Source: Tardiphaga sp. vice304
GTDB lineage: Bacteria; Pseudomonadota; Alphaproteobacteria; Rhizobiales; Xanthobacteraceae
Direction of reading: 5' to 3'
DNA: 64,000 nucleotides
Assembly (NCBI RefSeq): GCF_007018905.1
Contig: NZ_CP041402.1
Span: 1,290,001-1,354,000 of the forward strand
Shown here: piece after piece, positions 1 to 8,335 of the stretch
How positions within the stretch are numbered: position 1 is the stretch's first letter
How the letters are laid out: each line of letters begins with the position of its first letter
The notes under the pieces: generated by a model
Told to the model about the DNA's origin: nothing
Databases searched by the model: none
What the model saw: the letters and a program-made list of their open reading frames with translations, nothing else
Position numbers and translations under genes: made by a program

Positions 1-82
1 CAATTTGGCGAAAACGAGAATCGCATTTTACGGCTGGCGTATTTGTGAGTTCATGTACAAAACTTTTTGGGGGACTTTTGAT

Positions 83-823
83 ATGAAGGCATTTCTACTC
101 GGGACCGTAGCCCTTGCTACGATCGGCTTGGCAGCGCCGGTCTCTGCAGCAGATATGGCGGCTCGTACGTACACGAAGGCTCCGGCTTATGCTGCCGCGC
201 AGGTGTATAATTGGACCGGCTTCTATATCGGCGGCCACGTTGGTGGCGATTGGCGTGGCAACAGCACCTTCGGAAACGGTAACAGCGGTCGATTTATCGT
301 TGGTGTTCAGGGCGGCGCGGATTATCAGTTCGCTCAGAGTTGGGTTGTCGGTATCGAAGCTAATTACAGCTTCAAGCCGAACACTAATAGTAACAACGGC
401 TATGCTTTTGCCGATCCGGCAGGCGCTGGTATCCTGACCAATAATTCTAACAGCCGTGGCCTTGGTTCGGTGACCGGTCGACTCGGCTACGCATGGGGTC
501 CTGCGCTTCTGTACGCTAAGGGCGGCTATGGATTCCGCGACAATGGTAGCAATATCGGAATCACGGTTGGTGGAGCGCCCGTCGCATTCACTTACAACCG
601 TCGTCAGGACGGTTACACAGTTGGCGGCGGCTTGGAATATCTGTTCACCCAAAACTGGTCGGGTAAAATTGAATATCAGTACTTTAACTTTGGTAACTCA
701 CAGTTTACTGCTGGGCCGGCGGCTTTGGTTGCTATTGGATCGTTCCGTAACGACGAACACACAGTCAAGGCGGGTCTGAATTATCGGTTCAATCTCGGCG
801 GCCCCGTTATGGCTAAGTATTGA
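83..823 (+). CDS. Outer membrane beta-barrel protein (Omp25/Omp31-like)
   Basis: A small outer membrane barrel of the kind common in Rhizobiales. The start at 83 opens a clean signal peptide (MKAFLLGTVALATIG, cleavage likely after PVSAA). The mature chain begins with a short linker and YNWTGFYIGGHVGG, the usual first strand of this family. It is 246 residues and continues as alternating aromatic/glycine strands to NYRFNLGG near the C-terminus. An upstream extension of the open frame to position 5 does not look like protein and was left out. It stands alone, with a strong terminator just downstream. Function beyond envelope structure cannot be read from the sequence. Family call firm; exact subfamily uncertain. 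Confidence 0.88.
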   Translation: MKAFLLGTVALATIGLAAPVSAADMAARTYTKAPAYAAAQVYNWTGFYIGGHVGGDWRGNSTFGNGNSGRFIVGVQGGADYQFAQSWVVGIEANYSFKPNTNSNNGYAFADPAGAGILTNNSNSRGLGSVTGRLGYAWGPALLYAKGGYGFRDNGSNIGITVGGAPVAFTYNRRQDGYTVGGGLEYLFTQNWSGKIEYQYFNFGNSQFTAGPAALVAIGSFRNDEHTVKAGLNYRFNLGGPVMAKY

Positions 824-843
824 TCTTTATCTAAATATTTAGG

Positions 844-874
844 AAAAAGGCCGACCGAGAGGTCGGCCTTTTTT
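844..874 (+). terminator. Rho-independent terminator after the outer membrane protein gene
   Basis: A perfect GC-rich stem (AAGGCCGACC pairing with GGTCGGCCTT, GAGA loop) is followed by a run of T. It lies about 20 bases after the stop codon at 823. Confidence 0.92.
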
Positions 875-896
875 CTGCTTGCGTGTAGCGATATCG

Positions 897-1124
897 CTAT
901 TCACTCGGGAAACGGAGTCGCTCCGTCATTAACTCTTCCAAAAACTCGCCTAAGGCTCGGTTGCCGGCAAGGCGCGCCATCAGGTAGTCGCTGAAACCCT
1001 CAGCTTCCAGATTCACACCCATCGGCGCTCCGCGACGAACAATGCGCCACCGCCACGATACGGGAAATTTAGAAACTCTAATCACAACGATATGATAGCC
1101 GAGACTGTCAAACTTGCTCTTCAT
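897..1124 (-). CDS. Small hypothetical protein
   Basis: A 75-residue frame with balanced amino-acid use: basic N-terminal half (SWRWRIVRRGAP) and an acidic helical C-terminal half (LGEFLEELMTERL). It converges on the outer membrane protein gene and has no operon partner. I do not recognise a domain. It could be a real small gene or the tail of a decayed one, given the transposase debris that follows. Confidence 0.4.
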   Translation of the reverse strand: MKSKFDSLGYHIVVIRVSKFPVSWRWRIVRRGAPMGVNLEAEGFSDYLMARLAGNRALGEFLEELMTERLRFPSE

Positions 1125-1338
1125 GTACGGGACAATCTGGTATCAGAGGTAACATCATAACTTTCCGCGCTGCTACGTTAACGCGACTTGCTATGTGGAA
1201 GTTCCGCGACCTCGGCAAAGTAAGAATTTCGTAGTATTCGCCGGTTCATGCAAGGGCGTGGATGGACCTAAGTGGCTGAGTATTTCCCTGTTCTCAGCAG
1301 CGCCTGATCGGTCCCCACTGACTGGTCCAGTTGGAATG

Positions 1339-1482
1339 TTAGGGCATGGGCGCCTTGGGTGCCAGCGCGGTCGGCGTACTTGGTGGGGGTTGCGAAGCCG
1401 ACCGCGCGGTCCTTGCGGGCACGAAGACCTCGGGGGCTGGTGGCCTATAACCCAGCGAGCCGTGAGGACGGCCGGTGTTCTA
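1339..1482 (-). pseudogene. C-terminal fragment of an integrase-core transposase
   Basis: Read on the minus strand, about 48 codons ending at a stop at 1339 give RPHGSLGYRPPAPEVFVPAR followed by a proline/alanine-rich tail. The segment HGSLGYRPPAPEV is typical of the end of rve-type (IS3/IS481-like) transposases, after the last catalytic Glu. Everything upstream of it is missing: at about 1480-1500 the sequence switches to a different transposase remnant on the other strand. Family assignment within the rve group is uncertain. Confidence 0.6.
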
Positions 1483-1525
1483 ATGCCGACGCCAACCTTC
1501 AGTTACGATCCTAGCCTCGGCCAGT

Positions 1526-1672
1526 GACGTCCGCTATTATGAAAGCATCGAAAACGTCACGCCGGCGGACGTCTACTACGGCAGAGCGGAGGCGATCATC
1601 GCAGAACGCAGACGCATCAAACTTGCCACCATCGCAAACCGTCGCTTGCAGCACCGACTGCAGGCTGCTTAA
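1526..1672 (+). pseudogene. C-terminal fragment of an IS3-family OrfB transposase
   Basis: The plus-strand frame reads YYESIENVTPADVYYGRAEA and then a basic tail, stopping at 1672. NVTPADVYYGR is the characteristic end of IS3-family OrfB proteins. No catalytic DDE region is present, so this is a remnant. It abuts the oppositely oriented fragment at 1339..1482, so two different elements have been truncated against each other here. Confidence 0.7.
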
Positions 1673-1929
1673 ACTCTAACCGCTGATGAGCCAGAGGCTC
1701 TCTTCTCGAAACACGTGATCAGTCTCAAATTGCCTGACGACGGACAGTTTGATTGATCGGTCGGCGGTCTCGATCCAACTTACTTCTGCGATTCTGCCGA
1801 TTTTGATAATAATGCGAACCGTAGTGATACGGTCCTCAAATCCAGGACTCCCCTCATGCCGTTGTTGGGTCGGCCGTCTGGGGCGGAGAAATCAGTGGGT
1901 CTGATTGGGTCAGGGAATTTGATAAAACA

Positions 1930-2208
1930 ATGATTAGGTGTCATTCATCAAAGCGATCTTCTATATTCTGCGCACCGGCTCCCCACGCGGTCCAGTCAGT
2001 GGCTCAAGGAAACGTCTATCAGATGACCTGGAGCGGCCAGCCTCAACCGGCGATCGAGTTAGTCCGAGATGATGCGACCGCTGGAGGTAGCCTGTCGGCT
2101 GCGATCGGCCAGCATGGGGGCTCGGTGAAAATCAAGAAGATGGACGGCGTTTTCCAGGAAAAGCGCACGTTCCCACGCAGTGCCGAGCCTCGTTCGTCCA
2201 AGGGCTAA
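1930..2208 (+). CDS. Hypothetical protein, possibly a DUF2188-like remnant
   Basis: A 92-residue frame. Its second half (GGSVKIKKMDGVFQEKRTFP, then a Pro/Arg/Ser-rich end) has the feel of small DUF2188-like proteins, which end in a charged motif around a QEERTYP-type segment. The first half is cysteine/serine-rich and unconvincing, so the true start may be internal or the gene may be a fusion after decay. No ribosome binding site clearly decides the start. Low confidence in both frame and family. Confidence 0.35.
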   Translation: MIRCHSSKRSSIFCAPAPHAVQSVAQGNVYQMTWSGQPQPAIELVRDDATAGGSLSAAIGQHGGSVKIKKMDGVFQEKRTFPRSAEPRSSKG

Positions 2209-2542
2209 GGCCGTTGCAGTTCTAACTACCAGGCCAGCACGGCCCCTTCGAGATCCCAGACGACTGGTGGCGATTTACCGCCGAGGGTTGGGCCGGTGAC
2301 AGTCAAGCTGTACTCGACAACGCAAAAAATAAAACGCTGGTACAGACTCATAAGAGCGCTTTACTCGCTTCTGATACCACTCATATGTAACACACGGGCT
2401 TCCCACTTCAACCGATTCAAGCGCGTCATTTGCTCCGGCCGGGGTAATACCCTTAGCTTTTGCCTGCTGGCTTTCAGAACTCTTCTCTAGGTATTACAAC
2501 TCAATCAATTTGCGACGACCTGTGCCAAGCTATCTGCGCTCA
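2209..2542. other. Gap without a confident gene
   Basis: Nothing convincing. In one plus-strand frame a short stretch (about 2240-2390, including PFEIPDDWWRFTAEGWAG) looks protein-like and may be the tail of a decayed gene, but it has no start and no recognisable family. Confidence 0.4.
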
Positions 2543-2974
2543 TCATATGATGATCCGCTTACACGTCAGTACTCTAGTATCGGTCGCGACGTGGCACTCT
2601 ATGCACCCGTCCTCGAGTTGATAAGCCATGATGAACCGACATGGGTTATCGGCGTAACCGGGCTGGTCCTCGATAACACCAAACTTCGCCCACCGCGTTT
2701 TAGGCTCTTGGCGAAAGCGCGCTATAGTCTCAGAGCATCTCACATAGAACTTATGATCATAAGAAGTAAGTCGTCCGCTGGCTAAGGCATTGTCAGCCCA
2801 CGCCAGAAAATGATTTTCGTCGATTAGATCTACGTTATTTTTCCAAAACGGGATATCCAAACAACTTTTCGCTTCTAGGTATGCCTCTAGCATCACCGAA
2901 TGCTCTGTGCCATCAGCCGAGACGGTCATGGAGTAGTGATAGCAGAATGTGGAATAGGATTCTTTGATATTCAA
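2543..2974 (-). CDS. Hypothetical protein, 143 residues
   Basis: An open frame with plausible composition, AT-richer than the core genome. The frame opens with TTG at 2974; an internal ATG at residue 16 (MTVSADGTEHSVM) is an alternative start. It contains four tryptophan/tyrosine-rich segments and several cysteines (ends CIECHVATDTRVLTCKR). No signal peptide or membrane segment is seen and I recognise no domain. It is isolated between a region of debris and the IS5 element. Confidence 0.45.
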   Translation of the reverse strand: MNIKESYSTFCYHYSMTVSADGTEHSVMLEAYLEAKSCLDIPFWKNNVDLIDENHFLAWADNALASGRLTSYDHKFYVRCSETIARFRQEPKTRWAKFGVIEDQPGYADNPCRFIMAYQLEDGCIECHVATDTRVLTCKRIII

Positions 2975-3301
2975 GCGAATGCATCCGTTGTTGATATCAT
3001 TCCTTTATAGGTGATTGTCTGCAGACCCGTCACTATTTAATCACGTGAGCGGGTTGTGACATTTGTGTCTGAGGACTTCGTGCTGCGACATGAGCGAAGC
3101 ATTTAACATCTATTAAAAGTCCGAACTCGCATGCGCCTTCGGCTTTGCTCATTCGAACTCGTGTTCGCTTCTGGCTCTCTCGCTCACTATCGTTCGCTCT
3201 TTCACCATAAACTTCACCCGTGTCCTATATCGATTTCCCGGGCTAAGTTCATGAGTGTTTGCTGATGTCTCTTTTGCTAATGGATCAGGTCGCCAGTCGT
3301 A
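2975..3301. other. Gap upstream of the IS5 element
   Basis: AT-rich sequence with no supported gene or clear structure. It ends at the target duplication of the IS element. Confidence 0.5.
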
Positions 3302-3304
3302 TAA

Positions 3305-4239
3305 GAGGCTGACTGAAAAAGAAGCTGAGTGATTTCAGCCAGTTGTGATTCCTTCGGATTTGCGAAGATTCGAGGGAGAGCACGATGGTCTGGACTGAAA
3401 TCACCCGCCGACACTATAGGCGGGCGAGCTTGCGATATGAAAGCGATACGACGGATGCCGAGTGGTTTGTGATGGAGCCGCTTCTGCCGCCTGCTTCGGC
3501 GCTCGGTCGCCCGCGTGCGACAGATATGCGAACGGTGATGGATGCGATCCTGTATATTGCGTCGACCGGCTGCCAATGGCGGCAGTTGCCCAAGGATTTC
3601 CCGCCCTACTCGACGGTGCAGGGCTATTTCTACGCGTGGTCGCGCGGCGGACTGTTTGCGTCGCTGAACTACACGCTCGTGATGGCCTCGCGCGAGGCGG
3701 CTGGCCGAGAGGCGAGCCCAACGGCCGGAGTGATTGACAGCCAGTCGGTGAAAACCACGGAAAGCGGCGGCCCCCGGGGCTATGATGCAGGTAAGAAAAT
3801 CAAGGGCCGCAAGCGCCACATCGTCACCGACACGCAAGGAAACTTGGTCGGGCTGGTCGTGCACGAAGCCAGCATTCAGGACCGTGATGGTGCCCCGTGC
3901 GTTCTTGCTTCGATACGTTATCGCTATCCGTGGCTGCGCCATATTTTTGCCGATGGTGGCTATGCCGGAGATAAGCTGCGTCAAGCTTTGAAGCGCATCG
4001 GCAATTGGACGATAGAAATCATAAAACGATCCGACAGGGAGCAGGGCTTCGAAATCCTACCGCGCCGATGGGTCGTCGAACGAACGTTCGGATGGCTCGG
4101 TCGCTGCCGCAGATTGGCAAAGGACTTCGAGACCACAATCGCCAGCGCCGTTGCCTGGGCGTTCGTCGCTCACATTCGCGTCCTTATAAGACGGCTTGCA
4201 AAAGCCTGAAATCAAACGAATTCATTATGAGTCAGACTC
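3305..4239 (+). mobile_element. Complete insertion sequence, IS5 family (IS1031-like group)
   Basis: A 935-bp element with imperfect terminal inverted repeats (left GAGGCTGACTGAAAAA, right end read inward GAGTCTGACTCATAAT, 12 of 16 identical). It is flanked by the same trinucleotide TAA at 3302-3304 and 4240-4242. Length, ends starting GAG and a TNA target duplication match the IS1031 group of IS5. It carries one intact transposase gene, so it may be active. Confidence 0.85.
3385..4209 (+). CDS. IS5-family transposase
   Basis: DDE transposase of 274 residues that would cut and paste the surrounding element. An N-terminal DUF4096-like part (TDAEWFVMEPLLPP) is followed by the catalytic domain: first Asp in GVIDSQSVKTTESGG, second in FADGGYAGDKL, and Glu in RRWVVERTFGWLGRCRRL. 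The Y-(2)-R-(3)-E-(6)-K-like signature around the Glu is intact. The frame fills the element from inverted repeat to inverted repeat with no frameshift. Confidence 0.93.
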   Translation: MVWTEITRRHYRRASLRYESDTTDAEWFVMEPLLPPASALGRPRATDMRTVMDAILYIASTGCQWRQLPKDFPPYSTVQGYFYAWSRGGLFASLNYTLVMASREAAGREASPTAGVIDSQSVKTTESGGPRGYDAGKKIKGRKRHIVTDTQGNLVGLVVHEASIQDRDGAPCVLASIRYRYPWLRHIFADGGYAGDKLRQALKRIGNWTIEIIKRSDREQGFEILPRRWVVERTFGWLGRCRRLAKDFETTIASAVAWAFVAHIRVLIRRLAKA

Positions 4240-4242
4240 TAA

Positions 4243-4836
4243 GAGATCCATGCTTTTATCATATAAATTGATAGCCGGTTTCGTTTTATTAGAGAGCCAC
4301 GATGGAGAGAGCAAGCGTAAGCTTGCGATCGTATCCATTCGTTAGAAACTGGACACAACTCTATCCCCCTGCTCCTATCAAAGCTGAACAGCCTACCATT
4401 TCGGTGGAGGCGTCTTTGAAAGAAGCAGGGGGAGATAATCGTCGGTTCCTTCGTTGAGTCTTCGACAGTGACTTCCAGCAATGTAACGGTTTTATTCGTA
4501 ACAGGTGGCCACCCGTAGCCCTGTCTTTAGTTGCTGTCTCTGAATGCAAGCATTCTGGCGGTTAGAAGTTGGTATAACCAACATCAGCGTGTCACCCAAG
4601 CCAAGTCACGCGACCAGGATGTCACGAGCCGTCGTCATCGTTAGGACGTTGCGGCTCTCTTTCGATCAGCTTTATACGACTGATCAGCGTTTTGGCCTCG
4701 GAGCCTGCTCCTAATACGGTCTCGTTTCCCGCGTCAGAGTTTTAGCCGGGCAGCCACCGAGCTCCATAAGGAGCGCCCACCGAATTCCAATTCTATTTAT
4801 CTATTATGCCGCCGCGAACGCAATATCTCTTTTTGC
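4243..4836. other. Gap between two insertion sequences
   Basis: No supported gene. On the minus strand around 4640-4730 a short frame ending in KLIEREPQRPNDDDGS followed by a stop looks like the tail of a lost gene. No RNA or repeat structure was recognised. Confidence 0.4.
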
Positions 4837-5192
4837 CTACAACCCGGCTATGCCGGCGTCACCATCGCGCGCCGTGTGGACACGCCGCCAGTCCAGCCCT
4901 TCGCGCAGCGCCGACAATTGCGCGGCCGACAAATGGATCACGCCGTCTTCGATCTTCGGCCAGCGGAAGATGCTATCCTCCAGCGGCTTGGCGAACAGGC
5001 ACAGACCGGTGCCGTCCCAATACACCAGCTTGATCCGATCCGCGCGCTTGGCGCGGAACACGTAGACCGCGCCGGAGAACGGATCCGCCGCCATGCTCTC
5101 GCGCACCAGTGCCGCCAATCCATCGCGCCCTTGCGGACGTCCACAGGTTTGCTCGCGACCCAGACGCGGACCGTGCCAATCGGGTCTGTCAC
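4837..5192 (-). pseudogene. IS66 Orf2 protein (TnpB), frameshifted
   Basis: TnpB is the conserved accessory protein of IS66 elements. The start at 5192 gives MTDPIGTVRVWVASKPVDVR in one frame. The rest continues in another frame as GLAALVRESMAADPFSGAVY, then FRAKRADRIKLVYWDGTG and FRWPKIEDGVIHLS, ending at 4837. The switch is near 5125 and is explained by loss of one base within the codons for KGADG. Both halves match the family from end to end, so the gene was intact before the shift. Confidence 0.82.
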
Positions 5193-5590
5193 GCGCCGGC
5201 TTTCAAAGCCCGCAACACCGCGGCGATCGTGCCCGCCGGGGCGCCAGCGCCGATGCGCACCGTCACGCCATCAATGGCGACCTGGATCGTTCCAGTGGGG
5301 TTCTTCCAGCTGCCGGCGCGGCGTCTTGCGCTGCCGATGGCCCGCCGTGTCGGATGTGCCGGATCGACAACCGCCGGGACAAGACGCGGTTCATCATCCT
5401 TGGAAACGCCGCCTGAGCTTCTCTGACCTGCCGTCGCCGACCGAACAATTGCTGCGGCGACAATCCATGCCGCCGAGCCACGCCGGAAACAGACTTGCCA
5501 CTGCTCTCGATCGCCGCGATCACCCGCGCCTTGTCCTCGTCGCTCCACGTCCGCCGGCGACCCGCACCGGTGAACACCTCTAGCCACAGC
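5189..5590 (-). pseudogene. IS66 Orf1 protein (TnpA), frameshifted and 5'-truncated
   Basis: The first part reads EVFTGAGRRRTWSDEDKARV and SGVARRHGLSPQQLFGRRRQ, the helix-turn-helix region of IS66 TnpA. After about FPRMMN the family match moves to another frame (VPAVVDPAHPTRRAIGS, then VTVRIGAGAPAGTIAAVLRA) and stops at 5189, overlapping the tnpB start by four bases. The usual N-terminal residues are absent, replaced by codons from the broken regulator gene upstream. Confidence 0.78.
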
Positions 5591-5725
5591 AAAGAGCACG
5601 CGGGCGTTCCGCCCCCTTTTACCCTCAAGAGTTGAAACAGCATCGACGCTAACGCCAGCCTTGTTCGCTAGCACCGTTTGACTCAGACCTGTAAGCGCCT
5701 GTCGGACAGCGCTGGCAAAATCCAT
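5590..5725 (-). pseudogene. N-terminus of an XRE-type helix-turn-helix regulator, cut by the IS66 element
   Basis: About 46 residues from ATG 5725 (MDFASAVRQALTGLSQTVLA, then NKAGVSVDAVSTLEGKRG) form an XRE-like helix-turn-helix. They align almost end to end with the first domain of the intact regulator-methyltransferase at 9248..10159 (MELGDAIRQARTASGLSQTT and so on). The frame then runs into IS66 sequence near 5590. A GGAGAA ribosome binding site precedes the start. The 65 bases upstream also match those of the intact copy. Whether this copy also carried a methyltransferase domain cannot be known. Confidence 0.75.
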
Positions 5726-5790
5726 CCGTTTCTCCGGAACTTCTTCGGCTAAAACGTATTTGCATTAGCTCGCATTTTCGTGCGGCGCCA
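5726..5790. repeat. Regulator-gene upstream repeat, copy 1
   Basis: These 65 bases upstream of the broken regulator align without gaps to 10160..10224, upstream of the intact paralogue. By hand alignment 48 of 65 positions are identical, with the best-kept blocks CGGAA.TT.TTCGGCTAA and ATTTTCGTGCNGCGCCA. It probably holds the shared promoter and perhaps an operator for the regulator itself. Confidence 0.7.
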
Positions 5791-5983
5791 TCCCAGGCTG
5801 CTTGCGCTCGAAGCTTATAGAATTATACCGACGAAAACGGTTCGATGAAGCCGCGCTCGGACTTCCGTCGCCGCGATAGCTATCGCGCAATGATTGGAAG
5901 TATTCGTGAAAAATATTGCGCTCACAAACTCTTCCGTGCGTATTCGTACTGCCGGCGTCCTGCTGGTTGAAAGGAAGTATCCA

Positions 5984-6529
5984 ATGACTCTAACGAATGA
6001 AAACGAAGAGAGCACCCAAATGCCGAATCTTCAACCGGATCCGGTTTACTTCAGTAAAGCGCTTTGGTTCGAAAAACGTGACTTAAATCTGGTGCCGTTG
6101 GCAACATATCTCACATTGCGACCTACTTGCGATATTCCCAACCACACGATGATGGCTTGCATCACGGCCTGCCAGGGCAATGAGTTATCGATTGGTCAAG
6201 CCACTTCGCCGCCGATCCTTGCTGCGTATTTTCGGAAGTTCGTGGATGCGTTTGAAGCAGCGCTGCTTATCCAACAACAGAACCCCCATCTGCACATTCT
6301 TTATGATGGCTTCGAAACAACCGCACAGATGAGCGGTAGGCGCCATTTAGCTACGCAGCTTGCGTGGACAGAATGCGACGACGAGTGGGATTACTACTAT
6401 AAAGCTATGGAGAACCTGCCTTTACTCGCGAATATCTCGAGTGATGTCCCGGATGTCATTTGCGCAGTGATCGGCCGCGCGCTAGCCGAAAAGTTCTCTT
6501 CGACGAACAGCTTCAACAAGAACCCATAA
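5984..6529 (+). CDS. Unknown protein divergent from the broken regulator
   Basis: The start at 5984 has a good ribosome binding site (AGGAAG); the frame is open further up to 5894. It encodes 181 residues, with motifs such as DPVYFSKALWFEKRDLN and AWTECDDEWDYYYKAMENLP, and matches no family I know. After VIGRALAEK the frame ends quickly in a weak tail. A neighbouring frame (from about 6495) continues with convincing protein (REAALLLYYVEARDFKHIYY, then LRLVLQCHIRNFAYKPLELA). The real product may therefore be longer, joined by a frameshift. It occupies the same place beside a regulator gene as the gene at 10500..11291. Confidence 0.5.
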   Translation: MTLTNENEESTQMPNLQPDPVYFSKALWFEKRDLNLVPLATYLTLRPTCDIPNHTMMACITACQGNELSIGQATSPPILAAYFRKFVDAFEAALLIQQQNPHLHILYDGFETTAQMSGRRHLATQLAWTECDDEWDYYYKAMENLPLLANISSDVPDVICAVIGRALAEKFSSTNSFNKNP

Positions 6530-6740
6530 GAGAAGCCGCATTGCTGCTTTATTACGTTGAAGCAAGAGACTTCAAACACATCTATTACGATCTCTTCTTA
6601 CGTCAAAATGATTCTTATCGTTCATTGCTGCGGTTAGTTTTGCAGTGCCATATCAGAAATTTCGCATACAAGCCGCTGGAGTTAGCGCAACAGGTCCACA
6701 CCGGGGCGAGCCGCGTCAAGACGACTATCCTGTCCGACGA
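6530..6740 (+). pseudogene. Possible frameshifted continuation of the unknown protein at 5984
   Basis: In the frame beginning near 6460 the stretch from about 6495 to 6740 reads DEQLQQEPIREAALLLYYVE, then ARDFKHIYYDLFLRQNDSYR and CHIRNFAYKPLELAQQVHTG. Its composition resembles the gene just upstream and it has no start or ribosome binding site of its own. The simplest reading is one gene broken by a single indel near 6490-6500; programmed frameshifting is possible but no slippery site is evident. Confidence 0.35.
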
Positions 6741-6748
6741 CGGTTGCG

Positions 6749-7567
6749 ATGAAACGGCTGCGCCTAACACCGAACCCGCGCAATTGTGCGCCCGAGAAAG
6801 AAAACACATCCGTGCCCGTATTCACAATCGAACGCTCCTACGACGTCCCGCACTCTCGTCTCGCGACATACGACGCGGAGACACTTGCCAACGCGCTGGA
6901 ACTCGACGTCCAGAACAACAATTGGAACTACCAGAAAGCCGACTATCAAACAACCCGCCTCGAGTACGTGACCGGCGCATGGTCTGGCAACGAAGCCTAT
7001 AAGGGCGAGAGGCTACCTCTTCCTGCTTTACCAGCGCTTGACTGGCGCGCGGTGATGCGCGAACTGCTCGACTCCGATGCTGACAACGCGTCCAACACCA
7101 AATTACAAGGACAACGCGCCACCCTTGATCGCTCAGCAAATGCTCGAACAGCCGCGGCTGCTTTGCTGGCACTCCCCGTTGCGCCTTCGCCTTTGTGGCG
7201 CGAGATCACCAGCGATCTTGCCGGCGCACTGTCAGGGTGCACCACGCAAATAGAGCAGATACGCGAAATGTTTCCCGGCGATGACGGCAAGATTGCCGAG
7301 GCGCTCGAAAATGCCGACGAAGCCGAAACGACATATGATGATGCGATCAAATCCGCCCCGGTCGCCATGGCGCGCGATCCCGCACTCTGGCTTGATCGCG
7401 CGACGAATCTGCTGATCAAAACGCTTGGCCAATGGGAGGACGAAGAAGACAGTGTTCAGGAGGAGCACGAAGGGCACATTAACGATCTGCGCCAATTCGT
7501 CAAAGACTGGCATACGAACAAGCCGAAGCTGCATCCCGACGAACTGGCACGACCATCTCGCGCATGA
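6749..7567 (+). CDS. Unknown protein with an N-terminal YVTG-type domain
   Basis: The frame opens at ATG 6749. GTG at 6812 (VPVFTIERSYDVPHSRLATY) is the more likely start, because recognisable protein begins there. The first 70 residues (ETLANALELDVQNNNWNYQK, YVTGAWSGNEAYKG) resemble a small domain seen in plasmid and island proteins of alphaproteobacteria, which pairs a W in the middle with an ETYVTGIW-like strand. The rest is acidic and helical with no recognised domain and no membrane segment. Length is 251 residues from the GTG. Function unknown. Confidence 0.6.
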   Translation: MKRLRLTPNPRNCAPEKENTSVPVFTIERSYDVPHSRLATYDAETLANALELDVQNNNWNYQKADYQTTRLEYVTGAWSGNEAYKGERLPLPALPALDWRAVMRELLDSDADNASNTKLQGQRATLDRSANARTAAAALLALPVAPSPLWREITSDLAGALSGCTTQIEQIREMFPGDDGKIAEALENADEAETTYDDAIKSAPVAMARDPALWLDRATNLLIKTLGQWEDEEDSVQEEHEGHINDLRQFVKDWHTNKPKLHPDELARPSRA

Positions 7568-8335
7568 CGATCTGTTCGGACGATGGCGACGCCACTGATG
7601 CGATCGAAATGATGAACTCGCTTATCTTGAAAGCGAAGGCGGCTTGTGTTGCGGCCTGATCCCCGATCGCGGCTGACCAAGATTTGCTCACAAAACCTTC
7701 ATAGCAGAAGATCTAAACAAACGGCTCCCGCACCAAAGCTTGGCTTTCGTGCCTTCGCTCGCATCTGGTGACAAAACCTAACGGCGGTCACGAGGTGGGC
7801 AAACTGTCATGGCTACCGCAGCGATGAGCGAAAATGATTTTCTCAATTCAAAGCTTGTGCGAAACGAGGGATACCTCAAAACCGGCCGCTCAGGGGTGCA
7901 AATTGGGCTCTGACTCACTTTTGATGAAGTTCGCGCGCAGCCTCGTGTTGGTTTCACAAAGGAATCAGCATCATGCAGCACGCCTTGCGTCCGTCAGTGC
8001 TGGTCCCTGACGGATTTGAAGTAGAGACCGCAGTTTGTGAAGGCGCCACGACCGCGATCACCATTCGCCCGAAGACAGGCGCAAGTCATTGATAGTATGG
8101 CAGCGGACGCGGCGTGCCATGACAACAAGTCGAACCGATCGCCCTGCGCCGCCGAACGACCCAAAGCAGCGTATCATTGCTCACCGGCAGCATCAGTCGG
8201 CGTGCAAACTTCGCTGCGGGCCGGCCTCCCAATGCAAGGCCGAAATGATGGATGACAAAATCGAGTCGTATCGTTCGCCGCGCCCAAGGTGCCAAGGCGC
8301 TATGCTTGAGGTTCATCGCATTTCATGTGTGCCAC
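7568..8335. other. Gap of 768 bases with only tiny frames
   Basis: Two short plus-strand frames look faintly real. One, 7564..7659, overlaps the end of the previous gene (31 residues). The other, 7809..7913 (34 residues, including SENDFLNSKLVRNEGYLKTG), could be the start of a lost gene. Nothing else was recognised on either strand. Confidence 0.4.

Larger units (their letters stand above)
4837..5590 (-). mobile_element. Decayed IS66-family element, partial
   Basis: Order on the minus strand is tnpA then tnpB, as in IS66 elements. The third gene (tnpC, the transposase proper) and both terminal repeats are missing. Both remaining genes carry a frameshift. The left part of tnpA is fused to a broken helix-turn-helix gene (5590..5725), which marks one junction of the element. 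Confidence 0.8.

Noticed and set aside
1195..1527. 110-residue plus-strand frame
   Set aside because: It is antisense to the transposase fragment at 1339..1482, whose match is much stronger.
2296..2785. Two plus-strand frames of 64 and 91 residues
   Set aside because: No ribosome binding site or protein-like pattern. The second is antisense to the better frame at 2543..2974.
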